Shown here one piece after another: positions 11,041 through 19,026 of a stretch of DNA of 64,000 bases (its first letter is position 1; every line of letters starts with the position of its first letter). The DNA is taken from NCBI RefSeq assembly GCF_900184965.1, contig NZ_FXYA01000199.1, positions 62,001 through 126,000 on the forward strand. Reading direction: 5' to 3'. Source of the stretch: Akkermansia muciniphila. GTDB taxonomy: Bacteria > Verrucomicrobiota > Verrucomicrobiia > Verrucomicrobiales > Akkermansiaceae. The position numbers and the translations under genes are program-made. The notes beneath the pieces were generated by a model that saw only the letters and a program-made list of their open reading frames with translations, ran no database searches and was not told the origin of the DNA.

Positions 11041-11067
11041 AACTCTCTTCTGATTAACTATTCGTCG

Positions 11068-11625
11068 TTACCTGCTCAACACCTGCCCGGCCTTCATGGC
11101 CGGAACTGCCGCCATGCCGAAACCGGTTAAAGAAAGAGCCGTTCCGGCTACTGCCCCTAAAATCGTCCCCAAAGCCCCGCGCTTGGAGGCCCGCGCGGCC
11201 TGTCTCGCCTGCCACTCTGCCAAATCAGCCTGATACAGCGCACTCCTGCGCTGGTTCTCCCGCTGAGTAGCCGCCTGAGCAATGCCATGCTCATACTGCT
11301 TCATCAGCGTTAATTCATTCATATTGCCGGTTCCGGTGGACATGAAACCGGATGCCGCCTGAGCCGCCCGCGCCGTGCTCGCGTCAGCATTCTGGTTCAT
11401 CCTTTGCAAATATTCATCCGCCAGCGCGGAATCATACGCTCCTTGAGCCGCCCGCCGCATATTATCCGCCGTTGCCAGTCCTGCCGCTTTCTGAGCTTTC
11501 CCGGCCTGATACTGGTTCAGGGCGGACAAGGCCCCACCGGCCAAACTCACGCCATTGCCAAACAAGGAAAACTCCTTCGCATGATCGCGCATGAACCCCT
11601 GAAACCCTGTCGCGCCCGTCGCCAT
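11068..11625 (-). CDS. Putative internal virion protein (T7 gp14-like)
   Basis: This 185-residue Ala- and Gln-rich protein has an N-terminal glycine-rich hydrophobic segment (FGNGVSLAGGALSALNQYQAGK), a helical middle (YLQRMNQ, QYEHGIAQAATQRENQRRSALYQADLAEWQARQ) and a C-terminal hydrophobic helix (LGTILGAVAGTALSLTGFGMAAVPA). This layout is typical of podoviral gp14-type internal core proteins that enter the cell envelope during DNA ejection. It is 27 bases upstream of the gp15-like gene in the same operon. The start follows a TTAACAGTTAATAG leader rather than a clear Shine-Dalgarno site. Confidence 0.55.
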   Translation of the reverse strand: MATGATGFQGFMRDHAKEFSLFGNGVSLAGGALSALNQYQAGKAQKAAGLATADNMRRAAQGAYDSALADEYLQRMNQNADASTARAAQAASGFMSTGTGNMNELTLMKQYEHGIAQAATQRENQRRSALYQADLAEWQARQAARASKRGALGTILGAVAGTALSLTGFGMAAVPAMKAGQVLSR

Positions 11626-11656
11626 ACCAATAAAAACTATTAACTGTTAAATGAAA

Positions 11657-12421
11657 TTACCCCTGCATCGTCATCCGGGTCAGCTCATTCACGCGCGTCT
11701 GCGCCCTCTTCCAATCCGGATGCGTGCTGTCCATATAAGCCTTGCTCAACTCATGCGTGCCGTTGTAAATGGATTCAAGCTCCTGTTCCGCAGTAGCAAT
11801 GGAAGCCATTTGGTTTACATGGGCAAACCCGGCTTCTTTCATCCGTTGGGAAAGGCCGTAAAAAAACTTCACCACCTCTGGATTATTCCGGATTTCCGGA
11901 AGATTGAACACGCTGGCATCTACTCCGAACTCTACGGCTAAATTGCTGAGCGTATTATTGCAGGCCTCCATCACAGACTGAAACTTGCTTCCGTAAGTCT
12001 GCTGTAACTGCTTTAACTGCTCATTACTGGCATCTATCCGCGCCTGTTCAATCTGCGCTTCCGTCTCATTGATGAACGTCCGGACATCACCCATCACGGA
12101 AGACAGGGCATCCTGAGGAATCCCCGCCTTATGAGCCGCCACGCGAGCGCGTTCAAAAAGCTTGTAATCCAGACTCTCAGGCTCCACCCCCTCAAACAGC
12201 CCGGTAGCGTAATCCGCCAAATCCGGAAAAGCATCGCCACCGGCAGGAGGCATTAAATCGCCGGTTCCCTGAACCGGAGGGGAGGAAATGCCGCCGGAGG
12301 GAGTCGAAGGCGAAGGCGCACCGGGTCCCTGTGTTGAAGGCGCATTGGAATGACCGTCATTTCCCAAAACCGGCTGTACAGTCACAGCCACATCATTATT
12401 GTTTTCTTGTTTTTCACTCAT
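11657..12421 (-). CDS. Putative scaffolding / capsid assembly protein
   Basis: The protein has 254 residues. Residues 1-80 are a disordered Pro/Gly/Ser/Asn-rich tail. The rest is helical and acidic, with a Gln-rich coiled-coil stretch (INETEAQIEQARIDASNEQLKQLQQ). Size, disordered N-terminus, coiled coil and position after the portal gene fit a scaffolding protein such as T7 gp9. In T7-type phages the major capsid gene should follow directly, but here the gp14-like gene comes next, 31 bases away. The leader carries TTAACGATTAACAATC. The assignment rests on position and composition. Confidence 0.5.
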   Translation of the reverse strand: MSEKQENNNDVAVTVQPVLGNDGHSNAPSTQGPGAPSPSTPSGGISSPPVQGTGDLMPPAGGDAFPDLADYATGLFEGVEPESLDYKLFERARVAAHKAGIPQDALSSVMGDVRTFINETEAQIEQARIDASNEQLKQLQQTYGSKFQSVMEACNNTLSNLAVEFGVDASVFNLPEIRNNPEVVKFFYGLSQRMKEAGFAHVNQMASIATAEQELESIYNGTHELSKAYMDSTHPDWKRAQTRVNELTRMTMQG

Positions 12422-12436
12422 AGAAAAAATTGATTG

Positions 12437-12727
12437 TTAATCGTTAAAATATGATACTTCTTCCGTATTGCCCGGTTCGTGGACTTTCTTCCAGCTCACG
12501 ACCATACTGTTCCAGACTAGCCGGAATGCGTCTTGTCTCATCGCATCCAGCGGATTCCATTCACCGTTAAAAACGCGGAAAGCCGCCTGATGAATGCCGA
12601 ATTCCCCACGGAACCACTCTTCCAAAGCCTTCATGGAAGCCCTGTCCAGCTTACCGAAAGCATCACTCAACAGCTTCTTCTGCTTTTCTAATTCCTCTTC
12701 TTCGTCGAACTCAAAAGGATCATTCAT
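12437..12727 (-). CDS. Small acidic phage protein between portal and scaffold
   Basis: The 96-residue product begins MNDPFEFDEEEELEKQKKLLSDAFGKLDRAS, an acidic helical N-terminus, followed by a Trp-containing C-terminal half (LEEWFRGEFGIHQAAFRVFNGEW, NSMVVSWKKVHEP). I do not recognise a family. It lies 19 bases after the portal stop and 15 bases before the scaffold-like start, so it is co-transcribed and probably works in head assembly or as a chaperone. I used the ATG at 12727; a TTG six bases upstream is the alternative. The leader contains AACAATTAACAG. Confidence 0.6.
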   Translation of the reverse strand: MNDPFEFDEEEELEKQKKLLSDAFGKLDRASMKALEEWFRGEFGIHQAAFRVFNGEWNPLDAMRQDAFRLVWNSMVVSWKKVHEPGNTEEVSYFND

Positions 12728-12746
12728 TATCAAAAACTGTTAATTG

Positions 12747-14330
12747 TTATCCCTCTCCGGCAGGAGGTTGCACCATCATCATCCTCTCCTGCATTTCCTG
12801 CAAAGCCTCCATCTTTTCCTTATCGTTCCTGATAAAACTTTCCGGCACGCCCATGCCGCGCACAACTTCCTGAGCCGCAAAATCAAAATCAAACCGGGCA
12901 ATCACGCCGGGGTCAAACTTGGCCATATTGGCAATAGTATCCTGAGACCCGACAAGCCCGGAAAGCTGAACCTGCTTCATTAGTTGGGCAAACTTGGAAT
13001 TGTAAACGACATCAGGCAAAGCCTTGGGATTAAATTCCTGCCCTCCCTTCCCGTTAGGCCTCATCAATTCAGAAGGCACATTCGTATCAAACAGCCGGGC
13101 ATCCAGCATCAGACGGAAAATCCTCAGCATCATAGGCCGAAAATCATTCAGGTGCTGGCAGAACGTAGGGCTGAACGCCAACAGCCTTTCTTCCAGCCGG
13201 GCGTTCACCTCCGTTGCAGTCATTTGGCCTGTTTGTGCGCCGAACAAATCCAGCATATCCAGATAAAAAGCAGACCGCACTTCCTGACGATCCATTTCCA
13301 TTTCATTCATCACTTCCCGATAATCGCCCACCGTACCCCACTCAGCCGGTAAAACAGCATCCGATTGACTGACGACAGTCTGGCCGCCCGGCCTCAAACT
13401 CACGCGGCCCACAAGATCTTTCGAAATCTTAAGACGGGGAAAAGCCTTCAGTTCTCCCAGCGTCCGGGTAATCCTCCGGCTGTACTGCAAAGACAGGATA
13501 TTAGACCAGCACAGCCGGGCCGGGGCCAATCCCCACGGACCAACCCATTTCAAAAAACGGGAAACCATGTAAGGGAATTCGTCAAACCCGCCCTCTTCCA
13601 GAATGTCCTTGTTCCCCTTCTCTACGTAAAAAGAAAAATATTCCTTCTCTGTTAATGGATCATAATTTTCCTTTCTCCCTACGGCATGGAGAATGGTAAA
13701 TTTCTTTTTGATGCGCTCTGTTTCGTCCCTATAGGCATCCTTCATTGGCTGGTTCAGCTTCCCCGCGCCGCCAAGCCAGCGGGCCGCCTGGACGGCATTC
13801 CATTCAAACTTGCGTATCAATAAATTCGGCATGCCCTGTTCATCTTCTGAGAACACGAATGAATCAAAAGGGACATAGGCAAACATCAGCCTGTTTTCAT
13901 TGCTGATGCCGCCGTAATAACTCCCCGTGCCAAACCCGCATCTGTCCAGCAACGCCTGATGATTGACCGTATAAAAATTGCTTTCAGCCAATGCCTGATA
14001 CGTTCTTTCCGCGCAATCTCTCAGCCACTTCTTCACCGGGCCGCTCTTTTGCACCGCTGAACCAAGAGCGGCGGAAGGCTCAAAACTGAACCAGAGCTTT
14101 CCGGGATCGCTCAAAAAACTCTGATGCGCCGCCGCAAGCCGTTGATTGGCCCGTACAGCCGTGGAATCATGCAGGTTTTTCAAACCGACGCCCAGAAAGG
14201 AAAAACTGCTGGGCAACCCGGTAGGGGAAAAAGGATAAACAAACTTCTTCAATTCTGAGGCCCAGCTTGCCGCATCCTGCTTTTCCCTCTCTAAATTGTT
14301 ATATAGCGAAATGACTTCTTCCCCGTTCAT
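12747..14330 (-). CDS. Podovirus head-tail connector (portal) protein
   Basis: This 527-residue protein resembles the T7 gp8-type head-tail connector family in length and in its opening: LYNNLEREKQDAASWASELKKFVYP, then DSTAVRANQRLAAAHQSFLSDPGKLWFSF. The portal forms the dodecameric ring through which terminase packs DNA. A late segment with MTATEVNARLEERLLAFSPT fits the helical region of this family, and the C-terminus is Met/Gln-rich. It lies downstream of TerS, TerL and a 75-residue protein, the usual packaging order. The start is the ATG at 14330, after a GGTTAATC leader motif and a GTGTGAG weakly resembling a Shine-Dalgarno site. Confidence 0.85.
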   Translation of the reverse strand: MNGEEVISLYNNLEREKQDAASWASELKKFVYPFSPTGLPSSFSFLGVGLKNLHDSTAVRANQRLAAAHQSFLSDPGKLWFSFEPSAALGSAVQKSGPVKKWLRDCAERTYQALAESNFYTVNHQALLDRCGFGTGSYYGGISNENRLMFAYVPFDSFVFSEDEQGMPNLLIRKFEWNAVQAARWLGGAGKLNQPMKDAYRDETERIKKKFTILHAVGRKENYDPLTEKEYFSFYVEKGNKDILEEGGFDEFPYMVSRFLKWVGPWGLAPARLCWSNILSLQYSRRITRTLGELKAFPRLKISKDLVGRVSLRPGGQTVVSQSDAVLPAEWGTVGDYREVMNEMEMDRQEVRSAFYLDMLDLFGAQTGQMTATEVNARLEERLLAFSPTFCQHLNDFRPMMLRIFRLMLDARLFDTNVPSELMRPNGKGGQEFNPKALPDVVYNSKFAQLMKQVQLSGLVGSQDTIANMAKFDPGVIARFDFDFAAQEVVRGMGVPESFIRNDKEKMEALQEMQERMMMVQPPAGEG

Positions 14331-14349
14331 AACTCACACCCTGAACTGA

Positions 14350-14577
14350 TTAACCCAGCGTCTTCCGGTAACTGGCTCCGGAAGACTGACCAAAAACAGA
14401 ACTGCCATTCCCTTTTGCCGTGAAAGTTTTATCAAATCCATAACGCTTTCGGGCGCGGGCCTTAACGGTATTTTCCGCCGTTTCGCTCGTATCAATGATT
14501 TCCGGTTCCTTGACCACCTCTTTCTGCTGAGGAATCGGAGCCGCTTTTGGACTAAAAATCTTTCCCATACGCGGCAT
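14350..14577 (-). CDS. Small basic phage protein between terminase and portal
   Basis: The 75-residue product starts MPRMGKIFSPKAAPIPQQKE and has an acidic middle (EPEIIDTSETAENTVKARARKRYG) and a Ser/Gly-rich tail ending YRKTLG. I do not recognise a family. Short proteins of this kind often lie between terminase and portal in podoviruses. The open frame extends upstream into the terL 3' end, but the ATG at 14577 puts the start just after the repeated promoter-like element at 14604-14639, so I prefer it. There is no clear Shine-Dalgarno site. Confidence 0.6.
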   Translation of the reverse strand: MPRMGKIFSPKAAPIPQQKEVVKEPEIIDTSETAENTVKARARKRYGFDKTFTAKGNGSSVFGQSSGASYRKTLG

Positions 14578-14603
14578 TATGCAAAAGAAATGCCGCAAAA
14601 AGC

Positions 14604-14639
14604 ATCCTGCTGATGATACACCCACCGCAAAATGTCCCA
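14604..14639 (-). promoter_or_regulatory. Phage repeat element copy 2 (candidate late promoter)
   Basis: This is the second copy of the 36-bp element at 38-73, with two mismatches. It occupies most of the 68-bp gap between the terL stop and the small gene at 14577. Reading left, TATCAT can serve as a -10, placing the transcript start about 20 bases before that gene. It would separate expression of the portal-to-internal-protein block from the terminase block. This is inferred from repetition and placement. Confidence 0.45.
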
Positions 14640-14645
14640 CCCTTA

Positions 14646-16298
14646 TCAGGGCATATCCGCAACTCCGGCATCGTAACAGGACGCGGTTCCCAGGCATTCC
14701 ATGCCGACGATGGAACTTTCAAACCCCTCAATCAAACCGTGGCAGGCGGCCTCAATAAACATCCGGAAAGCGTCTGCAAAATGGGAACAATCATCATGAT
14801 CAATCTTCCCGTTCTGATCCACATGGTAATTTTCCATGCAATCCAGCAATCCCGGAAGCCCTTCCTCACTGCCATCCTCAATTCTTTCGCCGCATCGTTC
14901 ATGCCAAACCGTGGAAGGGAGAAAAGAACGCACTTCGCCAATGGACAGCCAGACGCTTCCCGTCTTCGGAACCAGCCTGACATCCCGGCATCCGTTTTCT
15001 TCCAAAGTCTGTTGATTCGTCTTTCGGTCATTAGTGGAATGATGCCCGCCGTCATGGGGAAGCAAATGGCGAAACACCTTAAACCCATGCGTCTGCTCAA
15101 AATCCCTGACCCTTGCCAGCATATCCAGCACGCATGACTTCTTGGCCTGAATCCCGCCAATAATGCGGGTTTCCCCTCCCACCTTCTGGAAAAACACCGT
15201 TGCCATGTGGTCAGCAACGCCAATATCCCAGGTGCAATAAACAGGAGCATAGGAATGCACCACAAACCGGCACCCAATACGGTTATCGCGGCGCAGCTTC
15301 CGGAATTGAGCGCAATAAATAGCATCGTCCCCAATCGCGTCAAAAGCCTCATCCGGCACAGTAGGGTACTCTTCCCCCATGTTAAAATCAGACTGCCCGT
15401 TCTTCCATTCCCACCACAACCGCGCGGATTCCGGCACATCCACGCCATAAACCTCTTTCATCCGGGTGAAATATTCAATGGTTTCATCCCTGAATACATA
15501 CCCTTCCGGCACGTCCAGCTGGTAACGGCTTTCTTCGTACCACGGGAAAAAGAAAAACCGCCAATCCACCGGGAGAAGAGGCTTCCCCCGTTTTGACATG
15601 GCAGTCTTCATCAAATTGTAATTCACGCCGCTCCTGCCGCCTTCGTGCGTGCTTTCTACAATGATTGTTCCGTTAGTCGGCACGGACTCAAACCCGCCGT
15701 TCACCACTTCCCTTGCCCTGTCCGGGAACCGCTTGGCCATTTTGGCCAGTTCGGAAACGTGCATGAACTGTGTTGTGCCTCCACGGAATGTATTGTCAGT
15801 GTAAATAACAGACCCGTTCCGGAACGCCAGCTTATTAGCTGTAGCTGTCACCGGCACAATAGACCCATCCTTCTTGACCGTTCCCAAACGCCTCTTCTTC
15901 TCGCGCATCAGCCACGCAATAATGCGCCGTTCACGCTCAGCCCCTTCCGGCACATAATCCAGATGCTCCCATTGAAACCGCACTCCCAGAAGTTTTTTCT
16001 GACCCTCCGGCAGTCGCCAATCAATAATTGCCGCAGTCTTATTCTCATTCCAAAATACAAAATCAGCCATCAACACGCCTACCAGCGTAGAAAGGCCCAA
16101 CTGGCGAGCCTTCAAAATAGCGTTGCGGCCATGTTGCCTTTCAAGAAACTTCCGCTGTACTTCATTTGGCCGGAAAGGAATAACAATGCCGTCAACATTC
16201 TTGATCCAATACAGATGTTCCAGCCGCCAAAGCCGGTTATTCAACCTGCTCTTCCAAAAGTTCAGAACCTCCTGATACTGTTTCTCTCCCCTCTCCAT
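14646..16298 (-). CDS. terL: Terminase large subunit
   Basis: The product has 550 residues. An ATPase half contains a terminase-type Walker A (AILKARQLGLSTLVGV) near residue 55 and a Walker B-like strand (GTIIVESTHEGG) near 215. The C-terminal half has RNase H-type nuclease features: CTWDIGVADHMATVFFQ and later LLPHDGGHHSTNDRKTNQQ. It packages phage DNA by ATP-driven translocation and cuts concatemers. It overlaps the 3' end of terS by 62 bases, the usual coupling. The ATG at 16298 is preferred; a TTG 18 bases upstream is the alternative. Confidence 0.93.
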   Translation of the reverse strand: MERGEKQYQEVLNFWKSRLNNRLWRLEHLYWIKNVDGIVIPFRPNEVQRKFLERQHGRNAILKARQLGLSTLVGVLMADFVFWNENKTAAIIDWRLPEGQKKLLGVRFQWEHLDYVPEGAERERRIIAWLMREKKRRLGTVKKDGSIVPVTATANKLAFRNGSVIYTDNTFRGGTTQFMHVSELAKMAKRFPDRAREVVNGGFESVPTNGTIIVESTHEGGRSGVNYNLMKTAMSKRGKPLLPVDWRFFFFPWYEESRYQLDVPEGYVFRDETIEYFTRMKEVYGVDVPESARLWWEWKNGQSDFNMGEEYPTVPDEAFDAIGDDAIYCAQFRKLRRDNRIGCRFVVHSYAPVYCTWDIGVADHMATVFFQKVGGETRIIGGIQAKKSCVLDMLARVRDFEQTHGFKVFRHLLPHDGGHHSTNDRKTNQQTLEENGCRDVRLVPKTGSVWLSIGEVRSFLPSTVWHERCGERIEDGSEEGLPGLLDCMENYHVDQNGKIDHDDCSHFADAFRMFIEAACHGLIEGFESSIVGMECLGTASCYDAGVADMP

Positions 16299-16701
16299 AT
16301 TCAAACAAATCTTCAAAGAACAGCCCTTGAATGCTCACATCCTGCTTTTCCGGAGCATAATCACCCGTCATCTTGTTATCCAAATCAATCGCCTTCATCC
16401 GCTCCGCATGGGAAGGAGGCACTTCAAATAAAAATTCATCACCGGAAAACAACGCTTTTCCTCGCGCAATTTCCGCGAGCTTGAGCCTCTTTTCCTTCAG
16501 CGTCAGGCAATTTTCATCACAAAGACGCTCACGGATTTTTCTGATTTCTTCCTTGATTCCCGGCTCTTTCATCTTCCGGGAAGCCGCCGCCTGCGCGGAT
16601 TCGTTGCTGGTGCAACAAAAACCTGCCTCAATATAAGCCTGATACGCCATCAATCCGGAGGCCACTTTCTCGCAAAAAATATGGTCACGCTCACTTAACA
16701 T
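16237..16701 (-). CDS. terS: Terminase small subunit
   Basis: The 154-residue protein opens MLSERDHIFCEKVASGLMAYQAYIEAGF, followed by AQAAASRKMKEPGIKEEIRKIRERL. This is the HTH-like N-terminus and KxPxIKxxI pattern of Terminase_2-type small subunits (the family that also includes P27-like proteins). It recognises phage DNA and recruits TerL, encoded next with an overlap. A central region (LTLKEKRLKLAEIARG) and an acidic tail complete the family length. The start has AGGAA two bases before the ATG and a TTGTTAGG leader. Confidence 0.85.
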   Translation of the reverse strand: MLSERDHIFCEKVASGLMAYQAYIEAGFCCTSNESAQAAASRKMKEPGIKEEIRKIRERLCDENCLTLKEKRLKLAEIARGKALFSGDEFLFEVPPSHAERMKAIDLDNKMTGDYAPEKQDVSIQGLFFEDLFEYGEGRETVSGGSELLEEQVE

Positions 16702-16730
16702 TTCCTAACAATCAATTACATTACAACAAC

Positions 16731-17150
16731 TTATATCAAATCTTGCAAAGCCTCACTCTTTTTTGGCTTGGTATTCTCTTCTTCTTGCGTCCCCCCGGCA
16801 TTCCTCAAGGCTTCAACATTCTCCTTCCGGGCAAGGCAAGCCACCAGTCCATCAAACTCTCCGAAACACCGTTGCAAAGTATCAGACCCTTTTTCTGTCA
16901 AAGTATAAATATATTCCACCTGACCATGACCGGAAGACCGGTAAGGCCTCAAAACAACATCACCCTGATGCCTCAGGCGTTGGAGAACCTGCCTCGTATA
17001 TTCCCGGTCAAAACCCGTTTCTAACGCAACCTCCATGCATGTTTGTTCCCGGTCAGCCAAAGCAACCATGACCGTTAATTGACCCTGATTCAGCGCGGAT
17101 AAATGAACACGCCTGAAAAAACCGCGTAATGCTCGCAACAACATTTCCAT
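16731..17150 (-). CDS. MarR-like winged-helix regulator
   Basis: The 139-residue protein has a winged helix-turn-helix core: LNQGQLTVMVALADREQTCMEVALETGFDREYTRQVLQRLRHQGDV, then a wing (VEYIYTLTEKGSDTL). The layout is that of MarR-type or replication-type winged helices. The open frame extends to a TTG at 17195, but an ideal AAGGAG six bases before the ATG at 17150 fixes the start. It is the first gene of the leftward packaging block, 29 bases before terS, and faces the rightward early block across a 430-bp gap, so control of the lytic/lysogenic or late switch is plausible. Confidence 0.75.
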   Translation of the reverse strand: MEMLLRALRGFFRRVHLSALNQGQLTVMVALADREQTCMEVALETGFDREYTRQVLQRLRHQGDVVLRPYRSSGHGQVEYIYTLTEKGSDTLQRCFGEFDGLVACLARKENVEALRNAGGTQEEENTKPKKSEALQDLI

Positions 17151-17581
17151 GCGGAACTCCTTAGCATAGGACGGCAAGAAAAAAATAGTCCCCAAATAAT
17201 GGTTCCAGCTCTGGAATCATTCAAAAAAAACAGGAGAGAGAGCATCAAATCCGGTTGGCGCGAGATGAGCCAACCACGTTACAAACGTCTAAAAGATCTC
17301 TTATTGGAAAGAATAAATGGATAAATCCTGATATCGGAGCATGCCGAAAATCATAACAATCTCAACGGCAATACACAGCAAAAACACAGCATGAAGAAAT
17401 CCGTCAGAAACCTTGCGGAAATCCATTGGAAAACCGCGCAAAAACTATCGCCGCGCCTTGCCCGCTTCCATGTCTGCTTGGCGCTCGCAAAGCCCCCTCA
17501 GGGGCCTTCACTCCTGCCAACCTGAAAAGGGAAAATATTTTGTCATACTCTTTCTGGAAGCTGATTGGCGGAATTGCAAAG
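17151..17581. other. Divergent intergenic region of the prophage
   Basis: This 430-bp stretch separates the leftward packaging genes from the rightward early genes. It should hold promoters for both. It contains an AT-rich stretch near 17295-17330 and a small hairpin at about 17489-17502 (GCCCC, loop CTCA, GGGGC) without a following T run. Short frames cross it but none has a ribosome site or recognisable product. Confidence 0.5.
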
Positions 17582-18946
17582 ATGCCCTGTTTGACAAAAT
17601 CTGCGCATCATCGTACCTTCCTGTTCTGCATGCTTCGTTTCATCATCATTTCCCTTGCCTTCCTCTCCCTCCCTTGCGCTGCTGACACGGCCAGAGCGGC
17701 TTGGCAGGACGCCATAGGCGAACGCGTGAAGAAGTCCCAGTATTCAGCAGCTTATGAAGCCCCAAGTCATCAGCCGGCAACTCAAACGGATAAAGACGGA
17801 GGAGAGAAAAATCTCCACAACATTGGCCCGGACGATGTTGACTGGGACGGCTTTTATATTACCGCCAAGGGGGAAAAAATCTACTGCCCGGAAGCCTTCC
17901 GGGAAAAACGCAGACAATACGCCATCAAAAAACAAAAGGAAAGGGATGAGCTTCGCATTGCCAATGAAACTATCGCCATAAAAACAACCTGTATCGTCAT
18001 TGGCTCCCTCGCCTTGATTTACCTCATTCGCAACTGGTTCAAACCGGAAACGCCGCCATCCCCCGCGCAGCCTGTTCCCCCCGTTATCCCCTCTCCCCAA
18101 AATCCCCTGTGGTGGGAAGAACAGAGAAGGAGAGCTGAACAGGAAAGGAAGAAAAAAGAAGCGGAGCAGAAAAGAAGAGCGGAACAGGAGCGTCTGGAGA
18201 AGGAACAGCTGGAAAGAATCAGAAATCAGGGGAGAAGCCACGAACAGAAGCCAACCATTGGCTCTCCCGCGCCGCAAACACCAGCCAATCCTGCCCCGGA
18301 TCCCCCAGACCCAAAAGCAGAACAGGGACTGGCCTATGAACGCTATATAGGCTATCTGATGGAGACAAAGGGGCATATCGTCTTCTACCGCGGCGCCTAT
18401 GCCGGCGAAAAAGACAAAGGCGTAGATCTCGTGGCCCTGCAAGATGACCAAACACGCCTCATCCAATGCAAATGCTTTAATGAGGACATTCAAATCTATC
18501 AAATCCAAAAATACCTTCGTCACATACAGCATGACTGGGAAAATGCGTTTGACTCCCCCATCCATGGCCTCTCCCACACATGGGAACTCTATTACACCCC
18601 CTGGCTCAGCAAAGCCGCATATCAAGCCTGTGGGGATAACCATATCCAACTCACTAAGCAAAGTGCTAATACTGCCCCTCTGGTCAAAGCATTCCTCTTT
18701 CAAGGGGAAAAAAGCTACATGCAGCCCGGCCAGCAGTTTTATGACCACATCGTCAGCTATATAGACGGTCAAAATTACAGACGTTTTTACAAACCGGAAG
18801 ACGCGGAAAAGGAAGGGTTTGCCCATCTGCAACTCATTGACGTCAATACCGTCAAACTCATCAATGAGGAGACTATTAATAACTACGCCCTTGACCACCC
18901 ATTCATTCCCATGAAGACGATCAACCGCCCCTGGCTGGATTTCTAA
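17582..18946 (+). CDS. Membrane-anchored Mrr-like restriction endonuclease protein
   Basis: About 454 residues. A signal-peptide-like segment (MLRFIIISLAFLSLPCAADTARA, residues 17-39) is followed by a linker, a transmembrane helix (TTCIVIGSLALIYLIRNWF, about 135-153), a Pro-rich then strongly charged Glu/Lys/Arg/Gln coiled coil (about 175-230), and a C-terminal nuclease-like domain. That domain has GLAYERYIGYLMETKGHIV, GVDLVA near 281 and LIQCKC near 295, the D...(E/Q)xK arrangement of Mrr-type PD-(D/E)xK enzymes. The start is uncertain: ATGs at 17582 and 17630 both lack a clear ribosome site. First in the early block, it is a candidate phage-borne defence or exclusion factor; this role is inference. 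Confidence 0.65.
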   Translation: MPCLTKSAHHRTFLFCMLRFIIISLAFLSLPCAADTARAAWQDAIGERVKKSQYSAAYEAPSHQPATQTDKDGGEKNLHNIGPDDVDWDGFYITAKGEKIYCPEAFREKRRQYAIKKQKERDELRIANETIAIKTTCIVIGSLALIYLIRNWFKPETPPSPAQPVPPVIPSPQNPLWWEEQRRRAEQERKKKEAEQKRRAEQERLEKEQLERIRNQGRSHEQKPTIGSPAPQTPANPAPDPPDPKAEQGLAYERYIGYLMETKGHIVFYRGAYAGEKDKGVDLVALQDDQTRLIQCKCFNEDIQIYQIQKYLRHIQHDWENAFDSPIHGLSHTWELYYTPWLSKAAYQACGDNHIQLTKQSANTAPLVKAFLFQGEKSYMQPGQQFYDHIVSYIDGQNYRRFYKPEDAEKEGFAHLQLIDVNTVKLINEETINNYALDHPFIPMKTINRPWLDF

Positions 18947-18990
18947 AATCAGAAAAAATATTCTAAAATCATCTTTTTACAAAAACTGAA

Positions 18991-19018
18991 TTGACGATAG
19001 AGGATTATAGGTTATAGT
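18991..19018 (+). promoter_or_regulatory. Sigma70-type promoter of the RHH gene pair
   Basis: TTGACG (18991-18996) and TATAGT (19013-19018) are 16 bp apart. The predicted transcript start near 19025 is only about two bases before the ATG at 19027, so the message would be nearly leaderless. The -10 lies inside the palindrome at 19010-19022. Confidence 0.6.
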
Positions 19019-19022
19019 AACC
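19010..19022. promoter_or_regulatory. Palindromic operator copy 1 (GGTTATAGTAACC)
   Basis: A 13-bp near-perfect palindrome with GGTT/AACC arms covers the -10 of the promoter upstream of the first ribbon-helix-helix gene. Two further copies occur at 19349-19361 and 19408-19420. Repressor binding here would block RNA polymerase, so autoregulation by the adjacent RHH protein is the simplest reading. Confidence 0.6.
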
Positions 19023-19026
19023 ACAG

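Noticed and set aside
17489-17502. GCCCC-CTCA-GGGGC hairpin as a terminator
   Set aside because: Short stem with no T run on either strand; could be chance.
17413-17685. 90-codon rightward frame before the membrane nuclease
   Set aside because: Overlaps the nuclease signal-peptide region in another frame, with no ribosome site or recognisable domain.
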